Positions 42,884-51,660 are shown, counted from the stretch's first letter. The stretch: DNA of 64,000 nucleotides from Streptomyces cyaneofuscatus (GCF_000718135.1 NZ_JOEM01000012.1:140726-204725); one strand, 5' to 3'. Program-made: numbers and translations. Notes: a model not told the origin generated them from the sequence alone.

Positions 42884-43558
42884 TCACACCCGGTCCGCCA
42901 GGCAGTTCAGCGCGTGGCTCGCCGCCTCGGCCGCCGCCGTCTCCGCGTCCCCGGCCCGGATCGCCTCGACCAGTCGCGCGTGATCCATATGGTTCTCCGG
43001 GCGCAGCTCGGGGCCCACGTCATCCCGTAGGTAGTCGCGCAGCAGATCCCCGAGGTCCGCGTAGAGCTCGGTGAGGACGTCGTTGTGCGAGGCGGCGACC
43101 ACCGCGAGGTGCAGGGTCGCGTCCGCCGCGACGAACGCCTCCGCGTCCCCCGAGGCCCACGCCTCCTCCCGCCGCGCCATCAGGGTGTCGAGCTGTCGCA
43201 GATCGCGCTCGGTGCGCCGTACGGCGGCGAGCCGCGCGGCCGACGACTCCAGCGTGGAGCGCAGCTCCGCGACGTGGCGCGGGTCGGCGGCGGCGAAGCG
43301 GCGGTGCATCACCCCGGCCAGCTCGCTCGTGGCGATCACATAGGTGCCCGAGCCCTGCCGGATGTCCAGCAGCCCGTTGTGCGCGAGCGCCCGCACCGCC
43401 TCGCGCACGGTGTTACGGGCCACGCCGAGCTGCTCGACCAACTCCGGCTCGGTCGGGATCCGCGAACCGACCGGCCACTCGCCCGACGTGATCTGGTTCC
43501 GCAACTCCGCGATCACCTGGTCGGAGAGTGCCGAACGCCGTGGAGACGTCAGCGCCAT
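42884..43558 (-). CDS. FadR/GntR family transcriptional regulator
   Basis: A 224-residue repressor with an N-terminal winged helix (residues about 10-75: SDQVIAELRNQITSGEWPVGSRIPTEPELVEQLGVARNTVREAVRALAHNGLLDIRQGSGTYV) and a C-terminal FCD helical effector domain with metal-binding Asp/His residues (AFVAADATLHLAVVAASHN, HMDHARLVEAI). It is divergent from the MFS transporter at 43694, and the two inverted repeats between them (43654-43680) are its likely operators. AAGGAG lies 4 bases before the ATG. The open frame upstream is antisense to the transporter and rejected. Confidence 0.93.
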   Translation of the reverse strand: MALTSPRRSALSDQVIAELRNQITSGEWPVGSRIPTEPELVEQLGVARNTVREAVRALAHNGLLDIRQGSGTYVIATSELAGVMHRRFAAADPRHVAELRSTLESSAARLAAVRRTERDLRQLDTLMARREEAWASGDAEAFVAADATLHLAVVAASHNDVLTELYADLGDLLRDYLRDDVGPELRPENHMDHARLVEAIRAGDAETAAAEAASHALNCLADRV

Positions 43559-43653
43559 GGTGCTCCTTGCTCGTGAGCTGTCAGGTCCGGGCCGGATTCT
43601 CTCAGGGAGGCCCGGGGGGCCGAGGTATCCGGGGGATCCGGTCGGTTCCACGC

Positions 43654-43687
43654 GATTGGACAACCAATCATCCCATGATTCTATGAT
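43654..43687. promoter_or_regulatory. Promoter and twin operator of the MFS transporter
   Basis: GATTGG-ACAA-CCAATC (43654-43669) and AATCAT-CCC-ATGATT (43666-43680) are adjacent inverted repeats; the -10 TATGAT (43682-43687) ends 6 bases before the transporter ATG, so the mRNA should be leaderless. The first repeat covers the -35 position and the second touches the -10, so a repressor bound there would block transcription. The divergent FadR protein is the natural candidate. Confidence 0.65.
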
Positions 43688-43693
43688 GGCCTC

Positions 43694-45010
43694 ATGCCGG
43701 ACGACGAGACCCAGACCCCGACCCTGAACCGCGGCGGCGCCGCGCGCACCCCCGCCGGCCTCCCGGCCCCGCAGCTCACCGGGGCCGCCGAGGCCCCCGC
43801 CCCCTGGCTGCTGCGCCTGATCGCCGTCGGGCTCGTCCTGGCCGCCCTCAACCTCCGTCCCGCCATCACCAGCCTCGGCGCCCTCCTCGAAGAGGTCCGC
43901 GACGGGCTGCACATGAGCGGCAGCGTGGCGGGCGTGCTCACCTCCGTACCGCCGCTCTGCTTCGCGGTCTTCGGCGTCATGGCCCCCCGCCTCGCCCGCC
44001 GCTTCGGTGCGGGCGCCGTCGTTTGCGCGGGCATGGCCGCCATCGCGGCCGGCCTGGTGATCCGCCCGTACGTCGGCTCCACCGCCGGATTCCTGGCCGC
44101 CAGCGCCCTGGCCCTGATGGGCATCGCCGTCAGCAACATCCTGATGCCGGTGATCGTCAAGCGCTGGTTCCCCGACCGCGTCGGCACCATGACCGGCCTC
44201 TACTCCATGGCCCTGGCCCTCGGCACCGCCCTCGCAGCCGCCGTCACCGTGCCGCTGACGAGCGCGATGGGCGGGAGCTGGCAGTCCGGGCTGGCCGTCT
44301 GGGCCGTGCTCGCCGCCCTCGCGGTGCTGCCCTGGATCGTCCTCGTACGGGACCGGACCCCGGCGCCCGGAACGCCCGCGCCGGACCGGTCCGCGTCCGG
44401 TCAGGCCTCCCGTCCCGCGGACGCCCCGGCGCTCCGGATCACCCGCAGCCGGACCGCCTGGGGCCTCGCCTGCTTCTTCGGGCTCCAGGCGACGGCCGCG
44501 TACATCACCATGGGCTGGATGCCGCAGATCTTCCGCGACGCCGGGGTCTCGGCCGGTACGGCGGGGGTCCTGCTCGCGGTCACCATGGCGATGGGCGTGC
44601 CGCTCGCCTTCGTCATCCCCCGGGTCGCCGGCCGGCTCAAGCAGCAGGGCCCCATCGTCGTGGTCCTCGGCCTGTGCGGCCTGATCGGCTACGGCGGCCT
44701 CTACCTGGCCCCGGCCGCCGGCGCGTGGGTCTGGGCGGTGCTGCTCGGCGTGGCCAACTGCGCCTTCCCGCTCGCCCTCACCATGATCGGCATGCGGTCG
44801 CGGACCGGGGCGGGCGTGGTCCGGCTCTCGGCCTTCGCCCAGTCCACCGGCTATCTCCTCTCGATCCCGGGCCCGCTGCTCGTCGGCGTGCTCTATCAGC
44901 ACAGCGGCGGCTGGGGGCTGCCGATCGCCCTGATGGCGGGGCTGATGATCCCGCAGATGGTGGCCGGGGTGCTGGCGGGGCGGGACCGGACCATCGAGGA
45001 CGAGTGCTGA
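43694..45010 (+). CDS. MFS transporter, CynX/NimT (cyanate-permease-like) group
   Basis: A 438-residue membrane protein with 12 predicted helices. A Pro/Ala-rich cytoplasmic start (about 35 residues) is followed by LIAVGLVLAALNLRPAITSLGALLEEVRDGLHMSGSVAGVLTSVPPLCFAVFGVMAPRLARR, the hallmark of the CynX/NimT family. Members include cyanate and 2-nitroimidazole transporters, but specificity is not known here. It is regulated by a divergent FadR-type protein and followed by a 38-residue membrane protein. Confidence 0.92.
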   Translation: MPDDETQTPTLNRGGAARTPAGLPAPQLTGAAEAPAPWLLRLIAVGLVLAALNLRPAITSLGALLEEVRDGLHMSGSVAGVLTSVPPLCFAVFGVMAPRLARRFGAGAVVCAGMAAIAAGLVIRPYVGSTAGFLAASALALMGIAVSNILMPVIVKRWFPDRVGTMTGLYSMALALGTALAAAVTVPLTSAMGGSWQSGLAVWAVLAALAVLPWIVLVRDRTPAPGTPAPDRSASGQASRPADAPALRITRSRTAWGLACFFGLQATAAYITMGWMPQIFRDAGVSAGTAGVLLAVTMAMGVPLAFVIPRVAGRLKQQGPIVVVLGLCGLIGYGGLYLAPAAGAWVWAVLLGVANCAFPLALTMIGMRSRTGAGVVRLSAFAQSTGYLLSIPGPLLVGVLYQHSGGWGLPIALMAGLMIPQMVAGVLAGRDRTIEDEC

Positions 45011-45027
45011 GATGCGAGACTGGCTCC

Positions 45028-45144
45028 ATGCCAGTGCTCGATCCGCAGCCCAAGAACGGTCAGAAGAAGCTCCTCCTCGTCTTCGGGGCGATGCTTCTCG
45101 TCACGGTGGTCATCGGTGTGATCGCCTCGATCGCCTCCCCCTGA
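45028..45144 (+). CDS. SGM_5486 family transporter-associated membrane protein
   Basis: A 38-residue protein, MPVLDPQPKNGQKK followed by one hydrophobic helix LLLVFGAMLLVTVVIGVIASIASP. It starts 17 bases after the MFS stop. From memory this size, sequence and position match the SGM_5486 family, which accompanies such transporters in streptomycetes. GAG (45018-45020) lies at an unusual distance, so its translation may be coupled to the preceding gene. Confidence 0.8.
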   Translation: MPVLDPQPKNGQKKLLLVFGAMLLVTVVIGVIASIASP

Positions 45145-45194
45145 CGCCCGGCCGCCCCGCCCGTGGACTGCCGACCGTCCCGCCCATGGTGGGG

Positions 45195-45297
45195 CTGGCC
45201 CCCTGTCCCCTAGGGGGCCAGGGTCAGGGTGAAGTGGGTGGATCACCGGATGGGACCGGCCCGGTCCGTTCCGTAGGTTCTTCGGTAACGAACCGAA
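45195..45297. promoter_or_regulatory. Three inverted repeats before the 79-residue membrane protein gene
   Basis: CTGGCCCCCT/AGGGGGCCAG (45195-45204 with 45212-45221, containing the CCCCTAGGGG palindrome at 45207-45216), GGACCG-GCC-CGGTCC (45253-45267) and TTCGGT-AACGA-ACCGAA (45281-45297). The first could be a terminator for the transporter unit; the others are operator candidates for the downstream gene. A possible -35/-10 (TAGGTT at 45274-45279 and similar) is weak. Confidence 0.45.
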
Positions 45298-45314
45298 TAC
45301 CCACGGAGGCGGAC

Positions 45315-45554
45315 ATGCCGGTCCCTGCGCACCCCAGGTCCCACGTACCGGCCGCCTCCAGCCGGCCTGCTTCGTCCCGGCCCGCCGCCGACCGGGTGGA
45401 GATACGGCTGCCGTGGTGGGCCGTGGCGCTCCCGGCCGTCGCCTTCGCCGCTCTGCTGCTCATGATCATGAGCCCGGGGCAGGCCCAGGCGGCCACCGCC
45501 GACCCCACACTCGGACAGTTGATCGAGCGCACGCTCCACCTGCTCGCCCCTTGA
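45315..45554 (+). CDS. Small membrane protein of unknown function
   Basis: A 79-residue protein. A basic/Ser-rich N-terminus (about 30 residues with the repeat SSRPASSRPAAD), then one hydrophobic segment (LPWWAVALPAVAFAALLLMIMSPGQA), then a short tail ATADPTLGQLIERTLHLLAP with possible signal-peptidase-like QAQA site. A tail-anchored membrane protein or an exported small peptide are both possible. CGGAGG stands 5 bases before the ATG. Three inverted repeats precede it. Confidence 0.7.
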   Translation: MPVPAHPRSHVPAASSRPASSRPAADRVEIRLPWWAVALPAVAFAALLLMIMSPGQAQAATADPTLGQLIERTLHLLAP

Positions 45555-45658
45555 TCCACGCGTTACGGCGAAACCGTCCCGGACCGGCGTGTCAACCTTC
45601 CGGATGAGCCCGTCAACACCCTGCGCCAGAGGCCGCGTTTCATGCGAAGCTGAGGTGT

Positions 45659-46177
45659 ATGAGCGTCGAGACACCTCGCAGGATCGTCCTTCTCAGGCAT
45701 GCCAAGGCGGAATGGTCGCAGAACTCGGATCATGAGCGCCCGCTGGCCGAGCGCGGCCGCAAGGACGCGCCCGTGGCCGGCCGCAGGCTCGCCGACTCCG
45801 GTATCGACTTCGATCTGGCCCTGTGCTCCAGCGCCGTCAGGACCCGGGAGACCTGGAAGCTGGCGGTGCACGAATTCGCCCAGCGCCCCCGGACCGTCTA
45901 CGAGGAGAGGCTGTACGAGGCCTCCCTCGGCGAACTGATCGCCCTCTTCAACGAGACCCCGGACGACGTCCGCAACCTCCTGGTCATCGGCCACAACCCG
46001 GGCATGCACGGAGCCGCCGACGCCCTCTCCGGCTCGGCCGAGGGCGACACCCTGGCCCGGATGACCCGGGACGGCTTCCCGACGGCGTCCTACGCCGTGG
46101 TGGAGTTCCCCGGCTCCTGGAAGAGCGTGGAGCACGGGGCGGGCAGGCTCACCGATTACTGGACGCCCAACGACTGA
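45659..46177 (+). CDS. sixA: SixA-type phosphohistidine phosphatase
   Basis: A 172-residue member of the histidine phosphatase superfamily with the nucleophile motif LRHAKAEWSQNSDHERPL at residues 12-29 (His14) and the second histidine in VIGHNPGMHGAAD near 107. SixA removes phosphate from phosphohistidine on HPt proteins or PTS components. GAGG lies close to the ATG at 45659. It is monocistronic, followed by a terminator that it shares with serB. Confidence 0.9.
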   Translation: MSVETPRRIVLLRHAKAEWSQNSDHERPLAERGRKDAPVAGRRLADSGIDFDLALCSSAVRTRETWKLAVHEFAQRPRTVYEERLYEASLGELIALFNETPDDVRNLLVIGHNPGMHGAADALSGSAEGDTLARMTRDGFPTASYAVVEFPGSWKSVEHGAGRLTDYWTPND

Positions 46178-46218
46178 GCGGCGCCTTCGCCGACGTACGG
46201 CTGAACATGTGAACGCGC

Positions 46219-46251
46219 AGGGCCCCGGCACGCATCCCGTGCCGGGGCCCT
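46219..46251. terminator. Terminator between sixA and serB
   Basis: A perfect 14-bp stem (46219-46232 with 46238-46251) around a 5-base loop, between the convergent sixA and serB genes. Confidence 0.82.
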
Positions 46252-46303
46252 CTTCCGTACGCTGCCGGAAGCCGTCGGCCGACTCCGTACGCCGCCGAAG
46301 CTG

Positions 46304-47605
46304 TCAGTCGACCAGGCCGTCCGCCGCCTCGACCTCTTCACGGGTGATGCCGAGCAGATAGAGCACGGTGTCCAGGAACGGCACGTTCACCGCGGTGTGC
46401 GCCGCCTCGCGGACCACGGGCTTGGCGTTGAAGGCGACCCCGAGCCCCGCCGTGTTCAGCATGTCGAGGTCGTTGGCCCCGTCGCCGATGGCCACCGTCT
46501 GTGCCAGCGGCACCCCCGCCTGCTCGGCGAAGCTCCGCAGCAGCCGGGCCTTGCCCGCCCGGTCCACCACATCGCCGACGACCCGCCCGGTGAACTTGCC
46601 GTCCACCACCTCCAGGGTGTTGGCGGACGCGAAATCGAGGCCGAGCCGTTCCTTCAGGTCGTCCGTGACCTGGGTGAACCCGCCCGAGACGACGCCCACC
46701 TGGTACCCGAGGCGCTTCAGCGTACGGATCAGGGTCCGGGCCCCCGGTGTGAGCCGCACCTCGGCGCGCACCTTGTCCACCACCGAGGCGTCCAGCCCCG
46801 CCAGCAGCGCGACCCGGGCGTGCAGCGACTGCTCGAAGTCCAGCTCACCGCGCATCGCCTGCTCGGTGACCTCGGCGACCTTGTCCTCGCAGCCCGCGTG
46901 GGCCGCGAAGAGCTCGATCACCTCGTCCTGGATGAGCGTGGAGTCCACGTCCATCACGACCAGCCGCTGCGCCCGCCGGCTCAGCCCGGCCGAGACCACC
47001 GCGACGTCCACGCCGATCTCGGCGGCCTCGGTCGCCAGCGCGGTCCGCAGCTCCGCGGTCTCCGTCCCCGACACCGCGAACTCCACGGCGGTGACCGGGT
47101 ACTTCGCCAGCCGGAAGATGCGGTCGATGTTCCCGCCGGTCGAGGTGATCGTGGCCGCTATGGCGGCGGTCGACTCCGCGGTGAGCGGGTGCCCCAGCAC
47201 GGTCACATGGGAACGGCCGTAACCACGGGGCCGGTTGTCACCCGTGCCCGAGATGATCTCGGCCTGCAGCTTCAGGGATTCGGCCCAGCTGTGCACGGTC
47301 GCCCGCAGGTCGCCCTCGGTCGTGCCGCCCGCGGTGGGCGAGGTGACCAGGGCGCAGAGCACGATGCGGCCCCGGGTGACGACCTGCTCGATGTCCACCA
47401 CGTCGACGGAGTACGCGGCGAGGGTGTCGAACAGCCCGGCGGTGATGCCGGGGCGGTCCTTGCCGAAGATCTTGACGAGAAGTGTGGGTGTGTTGTCCAC
47501 GAGAGGAGGGGACTCCTCGCTGTCCCGGGCGGGCTCGCCGCCGGTCCGAGGGGAATCGGGGAGCTCGGGGGAGGAGGGAGGCTGAGGTGGCTGAGATGCG
47601 CTCAT
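46304..47605 (-). CDS. serB: Phosphoserine phosphatase with N-terminal ACT domain
   Basis: Makes L-serine from phosphoserine, in the last step of serine synthesis. The 433-residue protein has a Ser/Pro-rich start of about 38 residues, an ACT regulatory domain (LLVKIFGKDRPGITAGLFDTLAAYSVDVVDIEQVV) at about 42-120, a second ACT-like part to 205, and a HAD phosphatase with DVDSTLIQDE near 227, VSGGFTQVTDDL near 330 and GDGANDLDML near 385. The ATG at 47605 is the start with the full conserved region; further in-frame codons upstream add an unconserved basic stretch. Confidence 0.95.
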   Translation of the reverse strand: MSASQPPQPPSSPELPDSPRTGGEPARDSEESPPLVDNTPTLLVKIFGKDRPGITAGLFDTLAAYSVDVVDIEQVVTRGRIVLCALVTSPTAGGTTEGDLRATVHSWAESLKLQAEIISGTGDNRPRGYGRSHVTVLGHPLTAESTAAIAATITSTGGNIDRIFRLAKYPVTAVEFAVSGTETAELRTALATEAAEIGVDVAVVSAGLSRRAQRLVVMDVDSTLIQDEVIELFAAHAGCEDKVAEVTEQAMRGELDFEQSLHARVALLAGLDASVVDKVRAEVRLTPGARTLIRTLKRLGYQVGVVSGGFTQVTDDLKERLGLDFASANTLEVVDGKFTGRVVGDVVDRAGKARLLRSFAEQAGVPLAQTVAIGDGANDLDMLNTAGLGVAFNAKPVVREAAHTAVNVPFLDTVLYLLGITREEVEAADGLVD

Positions 47606-47887
47606 GGTGTTCCCACCGTATCGGTCCCGAGACCGCGCCCGGCTGCCCGTCCCGAGTGCCGGACGGTCGACACGGGACAGACGTGAGGCAGACACGGGGC
47701 GGACGCGGGGCGTTCCGCCCGCTGTCCTCTTTGTTCCGGTATCACACCGCTTCTCCGCTTCGGGGCCCGTCTTCTCCGGCCCGACTTTCGGATAAGGGAC
47801 TGCTCCTGGAATAGTTCCCCACGATGTTCAGCATCCCTAGACTCCCTGCGACGGGGGAAAATCGGGGGACGACAAGTGGGGCGCGGA

Positions 47888-50527
47888 GTGCCGGAACTCG
47901 TACTGGAATTGAATGGCAGCACCTGGACGCTCGACCCGTCCAGGCCGTACACCCTGGGGCGTGACCCGCAAGGGGACCTGACGATCGACGACGCCAGAGT
48001 CTCGTGGCGGCACGCCACGATCAGCTGGGGCGGCGGGAGTTGGTTCATCGAGGACCACGGCTCCACCAACGGCACGTATGTGCAGGGGCAGCGGATCCAG
48101 CGGGCGGAGATCGGGCCCGGCTCCGCCGTACGCCTGGGCAACGCGACCGACGGCCCGCGGCTGAATCTCACCGCCGGCGCCGGTGCCCACGGCGGCCAGC
48201 CGGCCGCCGCAGCCCACCAGGCCCCCGCGCACCAGCAACACCAGCAGCCGCACCAGCAGCACGCGCAGGCGGGCGGCGCCTGGCCCGGCCAGCAGGCACC
48301 CGCCCAGCATCAGGCCCCGCCCCACCAGGCACCCGTGCACCAGGGGCACCACCAGGCCCCGCCCCAGCAGGCGTGGCAGCAGCAGGCACCGGAGCCCCAG
48401 CAGCAGGCCCCGTACCAGCAGGTTCCGCACCAGCAGGGCCCGGCCCAGCCGGCCGCCCCGGCCCATGGCGGCGGACCGGCCCACGGCGGCGGTGCGGGTG
48501 CTCCGCACGTCTACGGCGACCGCAGCCCGACCACGTTCCACCAGCTGGCGCTCGGCCGGGTCATGCGCATCGGCCGTGCTCTGGAGAACGAGCTGGTCGT
48601 CTCGGACCTCCAGGTCTCCCGTAACCACGCCGAGTTCCACGCGACGCCCGACGGCCGGTTCGAGATCCGCGACCTCGGCTCGCACAACGGCACGTACGTC
48701 AACGGTCTGCCGCTCCAGAAGTCCGGCTCGGCGCTCATCGGCCCGAACGACATCGTCGGCGTCGGCCACTCGACGTTCCGCCTGGTCGGCGACCGGCTGG
48801 AAGAGTTCGTCGACACCGGTCAGGTCTCCTTCTCCGCCCGCCACCTCACGGTGACGGTCGACGGCGGCAAGCAGATCCTCAAGGACGTCTCCTTCGGCGT
48901 CCCGGAGAAGTCGCTGATCGCGGTCATCGGCCCCTCCGGCTCCGGAAAGTCCACCCTGCTCAAGGCGCTCACCGGCTACCGGCCCGCCGACGAGGGCGAC
49001 GTCCTCTACGACAACCGGAACCTGTACAAGCAGTTCGCCGAGCTGCGCCAGCGCATCGGTCTGGTCCCGCAGGACGACATCCTGCACAAGGAACTGACCG
49101 TCACCAAGGCCCTCAAGTACGCGGCCAGGCTCCGCTTCCCCGCGGACACCACCGAGGCCGAGCGCCAGGCCCGGATCACCGAGGTCCTCGCCGAGCTCAA
49201 GCTCGACATCCACAAGGACAAGAAGATCACCTCGCTCTCCGGCGGCCAGCGCAAGCGCGTCTCGGTCGCCCTGGAGCTGCTGACCAAGCCGTCGCTGATC
49301 TTCCTGGACGAGCCGACCTCCGGCCTCGACCCGGGGATGGACCGCGACGTCATGCAGCTGCTGCGCGGCCTCGCCGACGACGGCCGTACCGTGCTCGTCG
49401 TCACGCACTCCGTGGCCGAGCTGGCCATCTGCGACAAGCTGCTCGTGATGGCGCCTGGCGGTGCCGTCGCGTACTTCGGTCCGCCGGAGGAGGCGCTGAA
49501 CTTCTTCGGCTACAGCTCCTGGGCCGACGTCTTCTCGGCCTTCGAGAACTACCGCGACTACGACTGGGCGGGCCGCTGGCGCGGTTCGCAGCACTACCAG
49601 ATGTACGCCGCCGACATCGACGCCGTCGCCGCGCAGTCCGTCCATATGCCGCCGCCCCAGCAGATGCGCCCCCCGAAGCCGCAGAGCTGGGGGACGCAGC
49701 TGTGGACCCTGGTGCGCAGATACACCTCCGTCATCGCCTCCGACAAGGCCTTCCTCGGCCTGATGGTGGCGCTGCCCGCGGTGATCGGTGTGCTGGCCGC
49801 GGTCATCCCGGCCGACTTCGGACTGGCTCCGCCCACGCCGCCGACCCAGTTCAACGGCAAGGCCGGAATGATCCTGCTGATCCTCGCGGTCGGCATCTGC
49901 CTGGCCGGGTCGGCCAGCTCCGTACGAGAACTGATCAAGGAACGCGTCATTTACGAACGGGAACGGGCCACAGGCCTCTCCCGCTCGGCCTATCTGGTGT
50001 CCAAGGTGATCGTGCTCGGCGTGATCACCGCTTTCCAGAGCGTGATCCTCTGCGGTATCTGCTTCGCCGCCCGTGAGCTGCCGGCCGAGGGGCTGTTCAT
50101 GCCTCCGGCCGTCGAGATCTGCATCTCCATCGTGGCCCTCGGGTTCACCTCGATGATGTTCGGCCTGATGATCTCCGCCCTGGTCAAGACGTCCGAGATG
50201 ACCATGCCGCTGCTGGTCATGTTCGCGATCGTCCAGCTGGTGTTCACCGGAGTCCTCTTCCAGGTGTACGGGACGCCCGGCCTGGAGCAGCTCACCTGGC
50301 TGATGCCGTCCCGCTGGGGCGTGGCCGCGGCCGGCACCACGCTGGACCTGGCCAACCTGATGCCGCCGTGGGACCCGAAGAACCCGACCGACCTGGACCC
50401 GCTCTGGGAGGCCACGGCGACCCAGTGGGGGATCAACATCTTCGTGCTGCTGGTGCTCGGCCTGCTCTGCGCCTTCGCCGTCGCCCGGCTGCTGCGCCGC
50501 CACGAGCCCGAGGTCATGCGCAAGTAG
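47888..50527 (+). CDS. FHA-FHA-ABC transporter fusion
   Basis: One chain of 879 residues that combines two forkhead-associated domains with a complete ABC exporter half. FHA1 spans about 8-85 (LGRDPQGDL..., DHGSTNGTYV), then a Gln/His/Ala/Pro-rich linker (about 95-205), FHA2 (about 210-290, RIGRALENELVVSDLQVSRNHAEFH, SHNGTYVNG), an ATPase (Walker A GPSGSGKST near 347, LSGGQRKRVSVA near 448, LIFLDEPTSGLDPG near 468) and an ABC-2 membrane domain with six helices at about 610-870. FHA domains bind phosphothreonine, so Ser/Thr kinase signalling probably controls the pump. GTG at 47888 is used; GTG at 47876 would add four residues. Confidence 0.92.
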   Translation: MPELVLELNGSTWTLDPSRPYTLGRDPQGDLTIDDARVSWRHATISWGGGSWFIEDHGSTNGTYVQGQRIQRAEIGPGSAVRLGNATDGPRLNLTAGAGAHGGQPAAAAHQAPAHQQHQQPHQQHAQAGGAWPGQQAPAQHQAPPHQAPVHQGHHQAPPQQAWQQQAPEPQQQAPYQQVPHQQGPAQPAAPAHGGGPAHGGGAGAPHVYGDRSPTTFHQLALGRVMRIGRALENELVVSDLQVSRNHAEFHATPDGRFEIRDLGSHNGTYVNGLPLQKSGSALIGPNDIVGVGHSTFRLVGDRLEEFVDTGQVSFSARHLTVTVDGGKQILKDVSFGVPEKSLIAVIGPSGSGKSTLLKALTGYRPADEGDVLYDNRNLYKQFAELRQRIGLVPQDDILHKELTVTKALKYAARLRFPADTTEAERQARITEVLAELKLDIHKDKKITSLSGGQRKRVSVALELLTKPSLIFLDEPTSGLDPGMDRDVMQLLRGLADDGRTVLVVTHSVAELAICDKLLVMAPGGAVAYFGPPEEALNFFGYSSWADVFSAFENYRDYDWAGRWRGSQHYQMYAADIDAVAAQSVHMPPPQQMRPPKPQSWGTQLWTLVRRYTSVIASDKAFLGLMVALPAVIGVLAAVIPADFGLAPPTPPTQFNGKAGMILLILAVGICLAGSASSVRELIKERVIYERERATGLSRSAYLVSKVIVLGVITAFQSVILCGICFAARELPAEGLFMPPAVEICISIVALGFTSMMFGLMISALVKTSEMTMPLLVMFAIVQLVFTGVLFQVYGTPGLEQLTWLMPSRWGVAAAGTTLDLANLMPPWDPKNPTDLDPLWEATATQWGINIFVLLVLGLLCAFAVARLLRRHEPEVMRK

Positions 50528-50532
50528 GGCAC

Positions 50533-50566
50533 GTACGGAACCCGCGTACGGAACCGCGTACGGAAC
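50533..50566. repeat. Three short direct repeats after the FHA-ABC gene
   Basis: CGTACGGAAC occurs three times with 3-4 base spacers (about 50532, 50545 and 50557), between the stop codon and the terminator hairpin. No function apparent. Confidence 0.6.
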
Positions 50567-50572
50567 GACGCC

Positions 50573-50602
50573 GAGGCCGGCACCCCGTGGGGTGCCGGCC
50601 TC
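50573..50602. terminator. Bidirectional terminator between FHA-ABC and transglycosylase genes
   Basis: GAGGCCGGCACCCC pairs with GGGGTGCCGGCCTC (50573-50586 with 50589-50602); the perfect 14-bp arms leave a 2-base gap, so the real loop uses the innermost pairs. It lies between convergent genes. Confidence 0.8.
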
Positions 50603-50640
50603 CGGCATGTGTACGGCTCAGCTCAGCTGTACGGCCGGGC

Positions 50641-51387
50641 TCAGTACGCGCTGTTGACGTTGTCCATGGAGCCGTAGCGGTCGGCCGCGTAGTTGCAGGC
50701 GGCGACGATGTTGGCGACCGGGTCGTACAGGTCCTTCTTGGTGCCCTTGACGTGGTACCGGTCGAAGGTCGGCTGGATCACCTGGAGCAGGCCCTTGGAG
50801 GGGATGCCGTTGCGGGCGTTGATGTCCCAGTTGTTGATCGCCCAGCGGTTGCCGCTGGACTCCCGGATGATGTTGCGGTGGATGCCGCTGTAGGAACCGG
50901 GAATGCCTTCCTTCTTCATGATCGCCATGGCCTCGCGGATCCAGCCGTCCAGGTTGTTGGCGTAGACGGGCTTGCGCGCGGTGGAGCGGTTGGCGGCCTC
51001 GGTGCCGCGCTTCTTCGCGTCGGCCTTGGCCTTGGCGGCCTTCTCGGCCTTGTCCTTCGCGTCCGCCGCGGCCTTGGCCTTCGCTGCCTTCGCCTTGGCC
51101 TCGGCGGCTGCCTTCGCCTTGGCGGCGTCGGCGGCCTTCACGAGCTGCTCTGCGGTGGAGTGCTGCTCGATCAGGCTGTCCTGCACGGTCTTGGCCTGCG
51201 CGCCGCCGCCGGTGAAGGCGACGGGAGCGGCAGCGCCCGCTGCCTGCGGGGCAACCTCGGCCTCGGCGTTCGACGGGACGAGCGAGAAGGTCAGGGAGGC
51301 GACGGCCAGGGCCGACACACCGGCCACGGAGATCTTCTGGACCTTGTTCAGACGACGGACACGGCTGGGAATGCGAGTCGCAGACAT
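50641..51387 (-). CDS. Secreted transglycosylase (SLT domain) with Ala/Lys-rich coiled coil
   Basis: A 248-residue exported protein. Signal peptide at about 1-42 (basic start, ISVAGVSALAVASLTFSLVPSNAEA). Residues about 75-130 are a low-complexity Ala/Lys/Glu/Asp coiled coil of the kind that links or spans the cell wall. The C-terminal domain (about 148-248) is a lytic-transglycosylase-type fold with the catalytic Glu in NIIRESSGNRWAINNWDINA and GLLQVIQPTFDRYHV. It likely cleaves or binds peptidoglycan during growth or spore development. The 273-base upstream region contains small hairpins but no riboswitch I could identify. Confidence 0.9.
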   Translation of the reverse strand: MSATRIPSRVRRLNKVQKISVAGVSALAVASLTFSLVPSNAEAEVAPQAAGAAAPVAFTGGGAQAKTVQDSLIEQHSTAEQLVKAADAAKAKAAAEAKAKAAKAKAAADAKDKAEKAAKAKADAKKRGTEAANRSTARKPVYANNLDGWIREAMAIMKKEGIPGSYSGIHRNIIRESSGNRWAINNWDINARNGIPSKGLLQVIQPTFDRYHVKGTKKDLYDPVANIVAACNYAADRYGSMDNVNSAY

Positions 51388-51660
51388 GTAGGGCTACCTC
51401 TTCGTATTGCTCAGGTGTCCTCACGGAGGACGAGACCGGAGGCGGCGATGCGCACCTCCGTCGGGGACGAGAGCAATTCTTAGCGGCAGCAAAATCGTGT
51501 GGCAAAGGTGTGACGTACGAAGCCGGGTAGTGGAAGAGGGTCCTGTTCGTCCGAAATAACCCCCGCTCATGCCCACCCAAATCGCCCTTTTAGGCTTACT
51601 AGGGCCGTTCGTAAGTGACGCACGCCCTATGCCCGGGCTCACATCGGCGACGCAACAGGC

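Noticed and set aside
47837..50608. A 923-codon minus-strand frame opposite the FHA-ABC gene
   Set aside because: It is a GC-frame shadow: Gly/Arg/Asp/Leu-rich, no domains, and fully overlapped by a real multidomain gene.
51388..51660. Possible c-di-AMP (ydaO-type) riboswitch upstream of the transglycosylase gene
   Set aside because: Such riboswitches precede several cell-wall hydrolase genes in Streptomyces, but I could not find the conserved core sequences here; only two short hairpins (CGGAGG/CCTCCG and GTCCTC/GAGGAC) are visible.
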